Origin: an uncultured Draconibacterium sp.
Lineage (GTDB): Bacteria > Bacteroidota > Bacteroidia > Bacteroidales > Prolixibacteraceae
Direction of reading: 5' to 3'
Assembly (NCBI GenBank): GCA_947492175.1
Contig: CANLMQ010000014.1
Coordinates: forward strand, 62,001 to 126,000
Length of the DNA stretch: 64,000 nucleotides
Shown one piece after another: positions 37,170-45,395 of the stretch. A model generated the notes under the pieces. That model was not told the origin of the DNA, made no database searches, and saw nothing but the letters and a program-made list of their open reading frames with translations. Position numbers and translations under genes: made by a program. Positions within the stretch are counted from its first letter, which is position 1. Each line of letters starts with the position of its first letter.

Positions 37170-37375
37170 TGCGCGAATTTAAACTTACCTCAGAATATGT
37201 TGAGCTGGTAAAACTTCTGAAGCTTTTACGGATTGCTCAAACCGGAGGCCATGCCAAAATTATTGTGGAAGATGGCGAAGTTTTGCGAAACGGGCAGCCA
37301 GAGTTCCGAAAAAGAGCAAAACTGGTAAAAGGAGATGTACTTGAAGTAATGGGAGAACAAATTACAATTGTTTGA
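37169..37375 (+). CDS. Small S4-domain RNA-binding protein (YbcJ/YaaA-like)
   Basis: 68 residues, essentially a single S4 RNA-binding domain: EYVELVKLLKLLRIAQTGGHAKIIVEDG then VLRNGQ and GDVLEV. It probably binds structured RNA, in line with the YbcJ/YaaA group. The start shares one base with the peptidase stop, and a strong bidirectional terminator follows. Confidence 0.88.
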   Translation: MREFKLTSEYVELVKLLKLLRIAQTGGHAKIIVEDGEVLRNGQPEFRKRAKLVKGDVLEVMGEQITIV

Positions 37376-37404
37376 AAAGAATAAATAAAACACAGATAAA
37401 AAAA

Positions 37405-37427
37405 AGAGGCACTCATTGAGTGCCTCT
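37405..37427. terminator. Bidirectional terminator between the S4 gene and mscS copy 2
   Basis: 11-bp stem AGAGGCACTCA / TGAGTGCCTCT with A-run on the left and eight T on the right. It serves both convergent transcripts. Confidence 0.92.
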
Positions 37428-37449
37428 TTTTTTTATCAGGTTCTGAATA

Positions 37450-38256
37450 TTATTTCTGAACATGAACATCCATTTGCGGAAATGGTATGTTAAGTCCTTC
37501 TTTATCAAATGTCTTGTAAACCTGCTCAGTAAGTCCAAAGTAAATTCCCCAGTAATTTGAAGCTTCAGCCCAAACGCGTACTACAAGGTTTACCGAACTG
37601 TCGGCTAATTCGGTAACAGCTATAAACGGCTCTGCCGGATCGTTAAGAATACGGTCATCGGCTTTTATTAATTTCAGCAAAACTTCTTTGGCTTTATCAA
37701 CATCATCGCCGTATGCAATTCCAAAAACAAAGTCAACCCTGCGTTTTTGTTCTGTCGAAAAGTTGATCATCGATCCTGTTGAAAGTCCTGCATTTGGAAT
37801 AATTATAGTTTTATTATCGGGCGTTTTTAAAATGGTATTAAAAATCTGAATTTCGTTTACACTGCCAGAGTGCCCTTGTGCAGTAATAAAGTCACCTGTT
37901 TTAAAGGGTTTGAAGATAAGAATCATAACGCCGCCGGCAAAATTCTGAAGTGTTCCCGAAAGTGCCATTCCAATTGCCAGACCTGCAGCTCCAAGTAGTG
38001 CAATAAACGAAGTCATTTCTACTCCCATCATGCCAATAACACTTATCCAGAGCATGGCTTTTAAAAGAACGCCAATCAGGCTGTTGAGAAAGCCCCGGAG
38101 TGACGGTTCCATTTCACGTTTTTCAAATTGACGGCGTACTACTTTTCTTAGAATAGATATTACCCACAAACCAATAATCAGAGTAATTAATGCTCCAATT
38201 AGTTTGGGCCCATAAACTGTTACAATGCCATAAATTTGTTCAGAAAGATTTTCCAT
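37450..38256 (-). CDS. MscS-family small mechanosensitive channel (copy 2)
   Basis: 268 residues with three N-terminal helices and the TM3 signature GLAIGMALSGTLQNFAGG followed by FKPFKTGD. The C-terminus (FPQMDVHVQK) aligns well with copy 1 at 10794-11633, including LADSSVNL. It is an osmotic safety valve of the inner membrane. The two copies differ enough throughout to be old paralogues. It is monocistronic and ends at the terminator shared with the S4 gene. Confidence 0.9.
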   Translation of the reverse strand: MENLSEQIYGIVTVYGPKLIGALITLIIGLWVISILRKVVRRQFEKREMEPSLRGFLNSLIGVLLKAMLWISVIGMMGVEMTSFIALLGAAGLAIGMALSGTLQNFAGGVMILIFKPFKTGDFITAQGHSGSVNEIQIFNTILKTPDNKTIIIPNAGLSTGSMINFSTEQKRRVDFVFGIAYGDDVDKAKEVLLKLIKADDRILNDPAEPFIAVTELADSSVNLVVRVWAEASNYWGIYFGLTEQVYKTFDKEGLNIPFPQMDVHVQK

Positions 38257-38322
38257 TTTCTAATTAAAATTTGGTTTATACTACTTCAAAATACAAAGAA
38301 TTATGGAGAAATGTTCAAAAAA

Positions 38323-38350
38323 AAAGGACCTCTTTATTAAGAAATCCTTT
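38323..38350 (-). terminator. Terminator of the acyl-carrier-like gene
   Basis: Stem AAAGGA / TCCTTT with further inner pairing. On the minus strand it is followed by a run of T. Located 21 bases after the gene's stop. Confidence 0.6.
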
Positions 38351-38370
38351 TTTCAGTATACAATTTGTTT

Positions 38371-38637
38371 TTAGTTACTCAGATAGGTGAGTTCGCCGCG
38401 TAAATAATGGTACGTATCATTTACGCTACCAAATTTACTTAACTCGTCATCCTCAATCGATATGTTAAATATTTTTTCGAGGTAGTAAGTAAAAATGGTC
38501 CAGTCGATTTTGTCGAAATTCAGGTCTTCAATAAAAGAGGCATTTAAGCAAATCCTTTCTTTGGTAACTCCTGTTTTTCGTAACACTCTGTAGAGGTTTC
38601 TTCTAATCGACCTTTCATCCAGTGTTTCTATTTCCAT
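38371..38637 (-). CDS. Acyl-carrier-protein-like protein lacking the attachment serine
   Basis: 88 residues that follow the ACP helix pattern: an N-terminal helix, NASFIEDLNFDKIDW, then YYLEKIFNISIEDDELSKFG and a last helix with NDTYHYLRGEL. In active ACPs the motif is DSL with the phosphopantetheine Ser; here it reads D42-K43-I44, so Lys replaces the Ser. The acidic D45 and the EKIF / IEDDEL part of helix II-III are kept. It may be a scaffold or regulatory ACP homologue. It is not adjacent to fatty acid or polyketide genes. A TATATTTG element at 38676 may be its promoter. Confidence 0.7.
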   Translation of the reverse strand: MEIETLDERSIRRNLYRVLRKTGVTKERICLNASFIEDLNFDKIDWTIFTYYLEKIFNISIEDDELSKFGSVNDTYHYLRGELTYLSN

Positions 38638-38675
38638 CCTTATATTTTAAAATTCGAACAAATGAATCTACGGGT

Positions 38676-38683
38676 CAAATATA
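38676..38683 (-). promoter_or_regulatory. Possible -7 element of the acyl-carrier-like gene
   Basis: TATATTTG on the minus strand, 38 bases upstream of the start. No clear -33 partner. Confidence 0.3.
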
Positions 38684-38781
38684 TAAAATATTGATAAGAT
38701 AAACCGTATCCTGTTCAATTAATTAACTTTTGGAACCTGATTCTCAATCAGAGAGACAGGAAAAATGTAAGATGGTTGCAA

Positions 38782-39315
38782 TTATTTTAGCCAGTCAGAT
38801 TTTAACAGGCTGTAAACTTCAAGGTTGAGATAGTGATCCTGGTGTAATTCTCCTTCGCGTTCCACTCCTTCCATATGAAAACCAAGTTTTTTGGGGATAG
38901 CTGCACTTTTATTGTTTTTTTCAGCCACTTTTATTTGTATCCGGTTTAGTTTTTTATTTTTAAAAGCATACGCAATTAGTTTTTCAACACACAAAGTAAT
39001 TATTCCTTTCCCTTGCATTTTTGACGCCAGCCAATAGCCAATCTCTGTTTTTTTGTTTACCAGATCGGTATCTTTAAATCCAATTAATCCGGCAAATTCT
39101 TCTTTATACCAGATGGTATATATACTATCTTTTTTGTTGTCAGCTACGCTCGTAATAAAAGCTTCTGTATCACTGATTTGTTTGGTCTGGTCAATGAACG
39201 GGAGCCATTCTCTTAAATGCTCCCGGTCTGAATCGATGGTGTTGAAAATTATTTGCGCCATCGAAAGTTGTATTCTCTCGAGACGTATTTTGTCGTTAAT
39301 TCTAATGTGTTTCAT
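38782..39315 (-). CDS. GNAT acetyltransferase, RimJ/RimL type
   Basis: 177 residues from the ATG at 39315 (MKHIRINDKIRLERIQ); an open frame extends 86 codons further up but overlaps the upstream lipoprotein gene and does not fit the family. The acetyl-CoA motif is present as IGYWLASKMQGKGIITLCVE, followed by RIQIKVAEKNNKSAAIPKKLGF. Such enzymes acetylate N-terminal amino groups of ribosomal or other proteins, or small amines. It overlaps the 3' end of the lipoprotein gene by 14 bases, so the pair is co-transcribed. Confidence 0.85.
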   Translation of the reverse strand: MKHIRINDKIRLERIQLSMAQIIFNTIDSDREHLREWLPFIDQTKQISDTEAFITSVADNKKDSIYTIWYKEEFAGLIGFKDTDLVNKKTEIGYWLASKMQGKGIITLCVEKLIAYAFKNKKLNRIQIKVAEKNNKSAAIPKKLGFHMEGVEREGELHQDHYLNLEVYSLLKSDWLK

Positions 39316-40213
39316 TTGTAAGTTTTGTAATGTCGAACATAAAAACCTGCTGATAGAATGAATTTGTTTTTTCGCATGAAACCAGTAATGTATCAGTACT
39401 ATAAAAACAAATGCCTTCTGTTTGAGCATTGGTTGTGTTTTCCAGTTGAAATAGCTGGCTGTTGCCCTTATAAAATTGATGATCGGAGAAGTTGGAAAAT
39501 AACCAGATAAACGATTGATAGTTTTGATAGCCGACCAGAGCCAGTTTTTTGTTGTCGTGGCTAATGTCGGCACCGGTAATCAGACCTTTCACATTAAAAG
39601 TATCCAGTGGCTCAAGTTTATACTCTCCAGCTTTTGTGGGAATTTTATAAACAGTTGATGTATGATCCTGCCAGTTTTTGCTAAAAAGGAAGAGGTCTCC
39701 TTTAAATTCAACCATTGCCTCGCAATCGAATGGTGTTGTGCGGTCGATATAAATAAAATTAGTTTGCAAAGCATAACTGAATTTTATTTTTTCCGCCTCA
39801 AGCTTTTGCTCTTTTTTGTCTTTAATATCTTTCTTTTTTATTTTGTATATGCAAAGATTGTCGCGCTTCCCCTTATTATTTCCAAAGTCTCCAATGTAAA
39901 TGTTTTTTTCATCCTGTGTTATCGATTCCCAATCAACATTTTTTGCATTCTCTATTTCAACTACCTTTTTTATTTTTCCATTTTGGTTAAAACCGTAAAT
40001 TTTATTTTTACCACCACTATCGTTAAATCCCCAAAATAAATCATCGTAAACTAAAAGGCCCGAAATTTCTACTAACTTTTCATCCAGTTCAGGAATAAAT
40101 GGTTGGGTTTTTAATATTTCCTGTTTTACTTTCTTCCTGTTTCCGCCATTCTCGGCATGGCCACACGAAAAAATCAGTAACAAAATTACAGGGAGGCAGA
40201 GTATGTTTTTCAT
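39302..40213 (-). CDS. Lipoprotein with beta-propeller-like repeats (SdiA-regulated/esterase-like type)
   Basis: 303 residues with a lipobox (LIFSC, Cys 17). Several blade-like patterns are visible: EISGLLVYDDLFWGFNDSGG, NVDWESITQDEKNIYIGDFGNN, DCEAMVEFKGDLFLFSKNW, TEGICFYSTDTLLVSCEKT. The D-x-E-[SA] pattern after a Tyr/Trp-rich blade is common in extracellular propellers of Bacteroidota, including SdiA-regulated-like proteins. The catalytic or binding role is unknown. It is divergent from the cyclophilin operon and overlaps the acetyltransferase gene at its 3' end. Confidence 0.65.
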   Translation of the reverse strand: MKNILCLPVILLLIFSCGHAENGGNRKKVKQEILKTQPFIPELDEKLVEISGLLVYDDLFWGFNDSGGKNKIYGFNQNGKIKKVVEIENAKNVDWESITQDEKNIYIGDFGNNKGKRDNLCIYKIKKKDIKDKKEQKLEAEKIKFSYALQTNFIYIDRTTPFDCEAMVEFKGDLFLFSKNWQDHTSTVYKIPTKAGEYKLEPLDTFNVKGLITGADISHDNKKLALVGYQNYQSFIWLFSNFSDHQFYKGNSQLFQLENTTNAQTEGICFYSTDTLLVSCEKTNSFYQQVFMFDITKLTNETH

Positions 40214-40267
40214 CTTTTTATCTTTACAGGAATTTTTAAAGTTGAAAATAATTAAAATAATGAAGTG

Positions 40268-41089
40268 ATGAAGAGATTGTTTGTTTTAATGTTAATTGTT
40301 TTTGTTGCTGTTGGAGTGTCGTGCAGCCGGGCACAAAAAGCCGGAGACGATACTTACGTTTTGATAAAAACAGAGTTGGGTGATATAAAACTGAAATTAT
40401 ATAACGATACTCCTGAGCACAAGAAGAATTTCATAAAACTTGCCGACGAAGGGTATTATAATGGTGTTCTTTTTCATCGTGTCATTAATGAATTTATGAT
40501 TCAGGGTGGCGATGCTACTTCTATTAATGCAGAACCGGGTGCCCGATTAGGTTCCGGCAATCCTGGATATACTATTCCAGCCGAATTTAATTCGAAGTAT
40601 TTTCATAAAAAAGGGGCGTTGGCAGCAGCCCGAAAAGGAGGTTCGTCGAATCCTGAGAAACGATCAAGCGGCTCGCAGTTTTATATTGTACAAGGTAAAG
40701 TTTTTTCGCCAGGGAGACTGGACACTATGGAAATGACATTGAATTCGAGGGCTAAAAACGATTTTTACAAGGCGCAGTTCCAGGCTGCCAACAATCAATT
40801 AAATGAATTTCGTAAAAACAACGATCAGGTTGGATTTAATGAATGTGTGGCCGAATTAAGAGAAAAAACCGATAGTATGTGGGAACAACACGAAAAGGTA
40901 GTTTATTCGCCCGAGCAACGCGAAGCGTATACTACGGTTGGCGGTTATCCTTCGCTTGATGGCGAATACACCGTTTTTGGAGAGGTTGTTGAGGGGTTGG
41001 ATGTGTTGGATAAAATTGCGGCCGTGGAAACAGATCAGTTTGATCGGCCCCAAAGCGATATAAAAATGGAAGTTGAATTGGTAAAATAA
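40268..41089 (+). CDS. Exported cyclophilin-type peptidyl-prolyl isomerase lipoprotein (1 of 3)
   Basis: 273 residues from the ATG at 40268 (MKRLFVLML). A lipobox (VSC, Cys 19) suggests membrane anchoring. Cyclophilin landmarks: GVLFHRVINEFMIQGGD, SSGSQFYIVQGK and DGEYTVFGEVVEGLDV. Between the two halves sits an insertion of about 65 mainly helical, charged residues (from about 157 to 220) not present in minimal cyclophilins. It should catalyse proline isomerisation in the periplasm. It is followed 3 bases later by a second cyclophilin gene. Confidence 0.9.
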   Translation: MKRLFVLMLIVFVAVGVSCSRAQKAGDDTYVLIKTELGDIKLKLYNDTPEHKKNFIKLADEGYYNGVLFHRVINEFMIQGGDATSINAEPGARLGSGNPGYTIPAEFNSKYFHKKGALAAARKGGSSNPEKRSSGSQFYIVQGKVFSPGRLDTMEMTLNSRAKNDFYKAQFQAANNQLNEFRKNNDQVGFNECVAELREKTDSMWEQHEKVVYSPEQREAYTTVGGYPSLDGEYTVFGEVVEGLDVLDKIAAVETDQFDRPQSDIKMEVELVK

Positions 41090-41092
41090 GAT

Positions 41093-41905
41093 ATGGTTCG
41101 GATTGTTGTTTTTTTGATTTTTAGTATTACGTTCTGCTTACCGGTAAGTTCGCAAACAAAGGTTGTTCAAATTTCTACCAACTTTGGTTCCATGAAATTC
41201 AGGCTTTACGATGACACACCAAAACATCGTGATGCCTTTATTGAAATGGCAAAAGAAGGTTATTACGACGGTACACTTTTTTACCGTGTAATTCAGGACT
41301 TTCTTATTCAGGGCGGATCAAAAAGTTCAAAAGAAGCACCTCCTGGAAAACGAATTGGTTATGGCGACCCCGATAAAACGGTAGACGACGAAATTCTTTC
41401 GCATTATTTTCATAAAAAAGGATCGTTGTGTGCACCCCGGCAACCCGACGAAGTTAATCCGTTTAAACAATCCGATATTTCGCAGTTTTTTATTATTAAA
41501 GGAAGTATTCACAGTTCAGGAATACTGGATACCATGGAGATGGCCGTTAATCGTCCTATTCGAAAAAAAATTACGGGGAAATATCTGACTCCTGAAGTTC
41601 GGGCAGAACTAAAACAGCTAAAAGCAGAAAAAAAGGTAAAAGAATTCAGGGCAATTGCCAACGAGGTGAAGGATAAAATAGAAACAGAATACAGTCTTCA
41701 TCCCGGAATATTGGAGTTTTCAGAAGCGCAACGAGAGGCGTATACAACAGTTGGTGGTTATCCGGAACTGGATGGGAAGTACACCATATTTGGGGAGTGT
41801 ATATCCGGTTTCGATGTAATCGATAAAATTGCTTCGCTGAAAACCGATAAAAATAACCGTCCTTATACCGATGTGAAAATTACTGTTACAGTTATAAGCG
41901 AATGA
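41093..41905 (+). CDS. Exported cyclophilin-type peptidyl-prolyl isomerase (2 of 3)
   Basis: 270 residues with a cleavable signal (FLIFSITFCLPVSSQT) rather than a clear lipobox. Core motifs: GTLFYRVIQDFLIQGGS, DISQFFIIKGS and DGKYTIFGECISGFDV. The same helical insertion as the first copy is present (KKITGKYLTPEVRAELKQLK and following). The CS-rich substitution ISQFF for GSQFY softens the usual active-site motif but keeps the Gln. The stop overlaps the ATG of the third gene by four bases (ATGA). The three genes are thus one tight operon. Confidence 0.9.
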   Translation: MVRIVVFLIFSITFCLPVSSQTKVVQISTNFGSMKFRLYDDTPKHRDAFIEMAKEGYYDGTLFYRVIQDFLIQGGSKSSKEAPPGKRIGYGDPDKTVDDEILSHYFHKKGSLCAPRQPDEVNPFKQSDISQFFIIKGSIHSSGILDTMEMAVNRPIRKKITGKYLTPEVRAELKQLKAEKKVKEFRAIANEVKDKIETEYSLHPGILEFSEAQREAYTTVGGYPELDGKYTIFGECISGFDVIDKIASLKTDKNNRPYTDVKITVTVISE

Positions 41906-43233
41906 AACAATTAATTATCATATTATTTTGGAGTTTGGTTTTATTATCGTGTGGAACAAAGGAAAAACCAACCAGGCAAGATTCAGAAGTTAAAGAGCCG
42001 GCAAAGGAGGCAGCCGAACAAAATGAAAATAACGAATGGCAAGAAGTTCTATCTGCACTTGTTAAAATCGATTCGTATGACGGGAACCGTATATTAGAGT
42101 CAGGACAAGGATTTTTTGTAGGCGAAAACCTGGTGGCTACAAAATACTCACTGGTTAATAAAGCAACCAATGTAAAGCTTACACCTTTTGATGAGAATAA
42201 GAAATATACGGCAACAAAGTTTGTCGCGTTTGATCGTATTAACGACCTGATAATTTTAGAGGTAGACAGTATCAAAAGAAAGCCGGTTGAGCTGTTTAAA
42301 GGGGTGGCGCCCAATACAGCCAAGTCTATTTATGTTGCTCCAAAATCGGGTAAAACCATTCAGCTTTTTTCCGGAAAAGTATTAAACCTGGCTTCGGTTA
42401 GGGGGACAAAGCGTTACCGCATTACCAACCTGATCAGGAATTCGCAAACAGGGGCACCTATTTTTGTGTCGAACAAAAAAGCCATTGGTATTGCCTATTC
42501 AGGAATGGTAAATTTCGAACAGCAAAGTTTTGCCATCCCTTCGATGTATATTTCTGAAATGTTGAAAAAGAAGGAAGCTGCTCAATCGTTGGAATTGCTA
42601 AAAACCACCTCGAATGCAAAAATTGCCGCTGAAAATAAAAAAATAAAAGGTATTGTACTGGAAACCGATGCCGGGAATATTACTCTGAAGTTATTTAACG
42701 AAACTCCTGCCTACCGCGATAATTTTATTCGTCTGGCAAAAGAACACTATTTCGATAGTTTACTAATCCATCGGGTAATTGCCGATTTTGGAATTCAAAG
42801 CGGAGCAGCCGATACTCGCTATGCCGAGCCCAAAGCCAGTGTTGGCTGGAAAGGTCCGGGTTATACCATCCCATCGCATATTGTTCCGGACTTGTACCAC
42901 AAACGCGGAATGATTGGATCGCCGCGTAAACCCGATACCGAGAATGAGCGTCGCCGGTCGGATGGTTCGCAATTTTATATTGTTTCGGGCCGAAAGTATT
43001 ACGATAAGGAACTGGATGAGTTGGAAGAACAAAACAATTATAAATTTTCTGCGGAACAACGACAAGCTTATAAAACGATAGGGGGAGCTCCTCATTTAGA
43101 CGGAACCTATACTGTTTTTGGGCAGGTAACATCCGGAATGGATGTGGTTGATAAAATTGTTCAGGTTGAAACCGACCGCCGCTGGAGGCCTGTAAAAGAT
43201 ATTCGAATCACGGGGGTGCTAATATTAAAATAA
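41902..43233 (+). CDS. Lipoprotein fusion: degenerate trypsin-like domain plus cyclophilin (3 of 3)
   Basis: 443 residues. A lipobox (LLSC, Cys 17) and an acidic linker precede a trypsin-like fold (about 45-215): SGQGFFVGENLVATKYSLVN, AFDRINDLIILEVD and IRNSQTGAPIFVSNKKAIGIAYSG. The catalytic His is replaced by S83, Asp is kept (D115) and the nucleophile Ser position reads T183, so it is probably not a protease. A cyclophilin domain fills residues 245-443 (IHRVIADFGIQSG, GSQFYIVSG, DGTYTVFGQV) without the helical insertion of the two partners. It overlaps the preceding gene by four bases and the convergent HAD gene by nine. Confidence 0.87.
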   Translation: MKQLIIILFWSLVLLSCGTKEKPTRQDSEVKEPAKEAAEQNENNEWQEVLSALVKIDSYDGNRILESGQGFFVGENLVATKYSLVNKATNVKLTPFDENKKYTATKFVAFDRINDLIILEVDSIKRKPVELFKGVAPNTAKSIYVAPKSGKTIQLFSGKVLNLASVRGTKRYRITNLIRNSQTGAPIFVSNKKAIGIAYSGMVNFEQQSFAIPSMYISEMLKKKEAAQSLELLKTTSNAKIAAENKKIKGIVLETDAGNITLKLFNETPAYRDNFIRLAKEHYFDSLLIHRVIADFGIQSGAADTRYAEPKASVGWKGPGYTIPSHIVPDLYHKRGMIGSPRKPDTENERRRSDGSQFYIVSGRKYYDKELDELEEQNNYKFSAEQRQAYKTIGGAPHLDGTYTVFGQVTSGMDVVDKIVQVETDRRWRPVKDIRITGVLILK

Positions 43234-43845
43234 TTCAGCCATTTCCATCTCTTTTTTTAACCAGAGTGTTTTTAGTCCGGCCTGTTCAGCACCTGTAATA
43301 TTATTTTCCATGTCGTCAACAAAAAGTGTTTCTTCCGGTCGAACACCTGAAAGTTTAATTACCTTTTCGAACGAACTTAACTCTGGTTTTCGGTCGTGAA
43401 TTTCATGCGAATAATAAACCTCCTTAAACAGCGATGGAAAATCAATTCCATGTTCGGCTTTAAACTCAGGCAGTAGTTTGTCGATATGAATTTGATTGGT
43501 GTTACTAAAAAGAAAAACATTATAATTTCTCTTCAACTTCTTTAATGTTTCCACCCGGTTTCGCGGAATATCCAGGATCATTGCATACCAGGCTTCATCG
43601 ATTTCTTCATCAGTAACTTTGTTGTTTAAAATGTTGCGTACCTGGCTTCTAAACTCATCAGAACTTATTTTGCCCACTTCAAAATTATAGAAAACAGGAT
43701 GGGCAAAACCAGACTTATAATCCATAATTTTGCCATTGCTTCCCAATTTCTGAAATGCTTCAATAGTTGCATTAAAATCAAGGTTTAACAGAACATTTCC
43801 TAAATCGAAAATGATGTTGCGTATGTTACCGAGGTCTGTTTTCAT
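43225..43845 (-). CDS. HAD-superfamily phosphatase, YihX-like
   Basis: 206 residues. Motif I is IIFDLGNVLLNLDF, in which the second Asp of the usual DxD is Gly-Asn, as in YihX-type sugar-phosphate phosphatases. Motif II is FLFSNTN, and motif III/IV is RPEETLFVDDMENN. It probably hydrolyses a sugar phosphate or a nucleotide. The last nine bases overlap the convergent pseudo-protease/cyclophilin gene. Cytoplasmic, no signal peptide. Confidence 0.85.
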   Translation of the reverse strand: MKTDLGNIRNIIFDLGNVLLNLDFNATIEAFQKLGSNGKIMDYKSGFAHPVFYNFEVGKISSDEFRSQVRNILNNKVTDEEIDEAWYAMILDIPRNRVETLKKLKRNYNVFLFSNTNQIHIDKLLPEFKAEHGIDFPSLFKEVYYSHEIHDRKPELSSFEKVIKLSGVRPEETLFVDDMENNITGAEQAGLKTLWLKKEMEMAELF

Positions 43846-44036
43846 ACTGTTAAGATTGTTTATTTTCAGATGTATAGTATAAAACTCGCATTTTTTTAAA
43901 CATCCTCTTGGGCTTAAATAGTGTACATGCTCGTTTCATTTTACTATTTTTAGCCCACTAATTTAAACATTTCAACCCGATTGTTTTTGATTTTCAGTTA
44001 AGGATCGAAAATAATTGGGCAGAATTAAAATAAAAA

Positions 44037-44108
44037 ATGGAAGGAAGAACACTATTAGACACAAATATTATGTGCATCAGTGATCTTGCTTCCGATTTAT
44101 TCGTATGA
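44037..44108 (+). CDS. Candidate 23-residue leader ORF coupled to mtnA
   Basis: ATG at 44037 opens a 23-codon frame (MEGRTLLDTNIM and on) whose TGA overlaps the mtnA ATG by four bases (GTATGA). The overlap suggests translational coupling, but the reading frame is too short for compositional proof. It may be chance. Confidence 0.25.
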   Translation: MEGRTLLDTNIMCISDLASDLFV

Positions 44109-45217
44109 AAATTCAGGGGAAATCATATCATACCATTTGGTTAAAAGAAGAAGATTCGCATGTTGTCGAGGTAATTGATCAGCGAAAATTGCCTTTTCAG
44201 TTTGAAATTTTTGAGATGAAAACGGTGGAAGATGCTTTTTTTGCCATTAAAGAAATGGTCGTTCGCGGGGCACCTTTAATTGGTGTTACAGCGGCGTACG
44301 GAATGTATCTTGCACTGCTGAACCATAAAGAAGGTGAGCTTGAAATAGTTTTGAAAGAACAAGCGGACTATTTAAAATCATCGCGGCCAACTGCGGTAAA
44401 TCTGGCTTTTGCGGTTGACGAAATACTGGCTTTTATTTTAAAGGAGAAGCACAGCGACAATCTGTTACAAAAAACACTTGAAAAGGCGCACGAGCTAAAA
44501 GAAAAAGAGATCGGTTATGGCAGCAGTATCGGTGAGTTTGGGGTGGAAATAATTGAAGAAATCTACAAGAAAAAAGGCGATACTGTTAATATTCTTACAC
44601 ATTGTAATGCCGGTTGGCTGGCTTGTATCGACTGGGGAACAGCAACCGCACCTATTTACAAAGCCTATTTAAAGGGAATTCCAATACATGTTTGGGTCGA
44701 CGAAACCCGTCCGCGAAACCAGGGTGCCCGGTTAACGGCTTACGAATTAGGAGAGGAGGGCGTTCCTCATACTGTAATCCCGGATAATACAGGGGGCCAT
44801 TTAATGCAGCATGGAAAAGTTGATCTGGTAATTGTGGGTAGCGATCGTACAAGTATTACCGGCGATGTGGCCAATAAAATTGGAACCTATTTAAAAGCAC
44901 TTGCAGCAAACGACAATAATGTGCCTTTTTATGTAGCACTCCCATCGTCGACTTTCGATTGGGAAATTGAAGACGGAGTGAAAGAAATTCCTATTGAAGA
45001 GCGCGATCCAACAGAGGTTTCTGAAATCGAAGGCTGGACTGAAAACGGTACGCAAAATGTGCGTTTAATTCCCGAAAAAAGTAAGGTCGCCAATTACGGG
45101 TTCGATGTAACTCCTGCCAGGTTAGTTACCGGTTTAATTACGGAACGGGGCGTGTGTGAGGCAAATAAACAAAGCATATTAAGTTTGTTCCCTGAAAAAA
45201 GACAAATAATTAATTAA
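44105..45217 (+). CDS. mtnA: S-methyl-5-thioribose-1-phosphate isomerase
   Basis: 370 residues, full length. The MtnA/eIF2B-like fold shows VRGAPLIGVTAAYGM near residue 57, HCNAGWLA with the catalytic Cys near 168, VDETRPRNQGARLTAYEL near 200, and VIVGSDRT with the catalytic Asp near 245. It converts methylthioribose-1-phosphate into methylthioribulose-1-phosphate in methionine salvage. mtnP lies 187 bases downstream. The preceding small frame shares a TATGA overlap with this start. Confidence 0.96.
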   Translation: MKIQGKSYHTIWLKEEDSHVVEVIDQRKLPFQFEIFEMKTVEDAFFAIKEMVVRGAPLIGVTAAYGMYLALLNHKEGELEIVLKEQADYLKSSRPTAVNLAFAVDEILAFILKEKHSDNLLQKTLEKAHELKEKEIGYGSSIGEFGVEIIEEIYKKKGDTVNILTHCNAGWLACIDWGTATAPIYKAYLKGIPIHVWVDETRPRNQGARLTAYELGEEGVPHTVIPDNTGGHLMQHGKVDLVIVGSDRTSITGDVANKIGTYLKALAANDNNVPFYVALPSSTFDWEIEDGVKEIPIEERDPTEVSEIEGWTENGTQNVRLIPEKSKVANYGFDVTPARLVTGLITERGVCEANKQSILSLFPEKRQIIN

Positions 45218-45332
45218 CAAAAAGAACCAAATTGGGGAGTTCAAAACTACTTTACTCTCCCTGTTTCAAACTCAAATTATAAATGAAACGATCATGACAA
45301 AATTTTGCTATATACGCATACAAATAAAATCA

Positions 45333-45395
45333 TGAGAGTTCCCCGTCTGACCGTGAAAGCCGGGCAGGCATCTTATACATTTAAAAACAGATAAT
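45333..45395 (+). CDS. Candidate 20-residue ORF or structured leader before mtnP
   Basis: ATG at 45333 overlaps a preceding 13-codon frame (TCATGAG) and encodes MRVPRLTVKAGQASYTFKNR. It is locally GC-richer than its surroundings. The same bases form a hairpin (45346-45353 / 45363-45370), so an RNA reading is an equal alternative. Confidence 0.25.
45346..45370 (+). promoter_or_regulatory. Hairpin in the mtnP leader
   Basis: GTCTGACC (45346-45353) pairs with GGGCAGGC (45363-45370) in seven of eight positions around a GTGAAAGCC loop. It lies 34 bases before the mtnP start. The AT-rich flanks make it stand out. Confidence 0.4.

Noticed and set aside
39316..39573. N-terminal extension of the acetyltransferase
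   Set aside because: The open frame overlaps the upstream lipoprotein gene, and the GNAT domain begins at the internal ATG at 39315.
45333..45395. SAM-I riboswitch before mtnP
   Set aside because: Only a fragment of the core resembles it; the other conserved stems and the AACC segment are absent within the 187-base leader.
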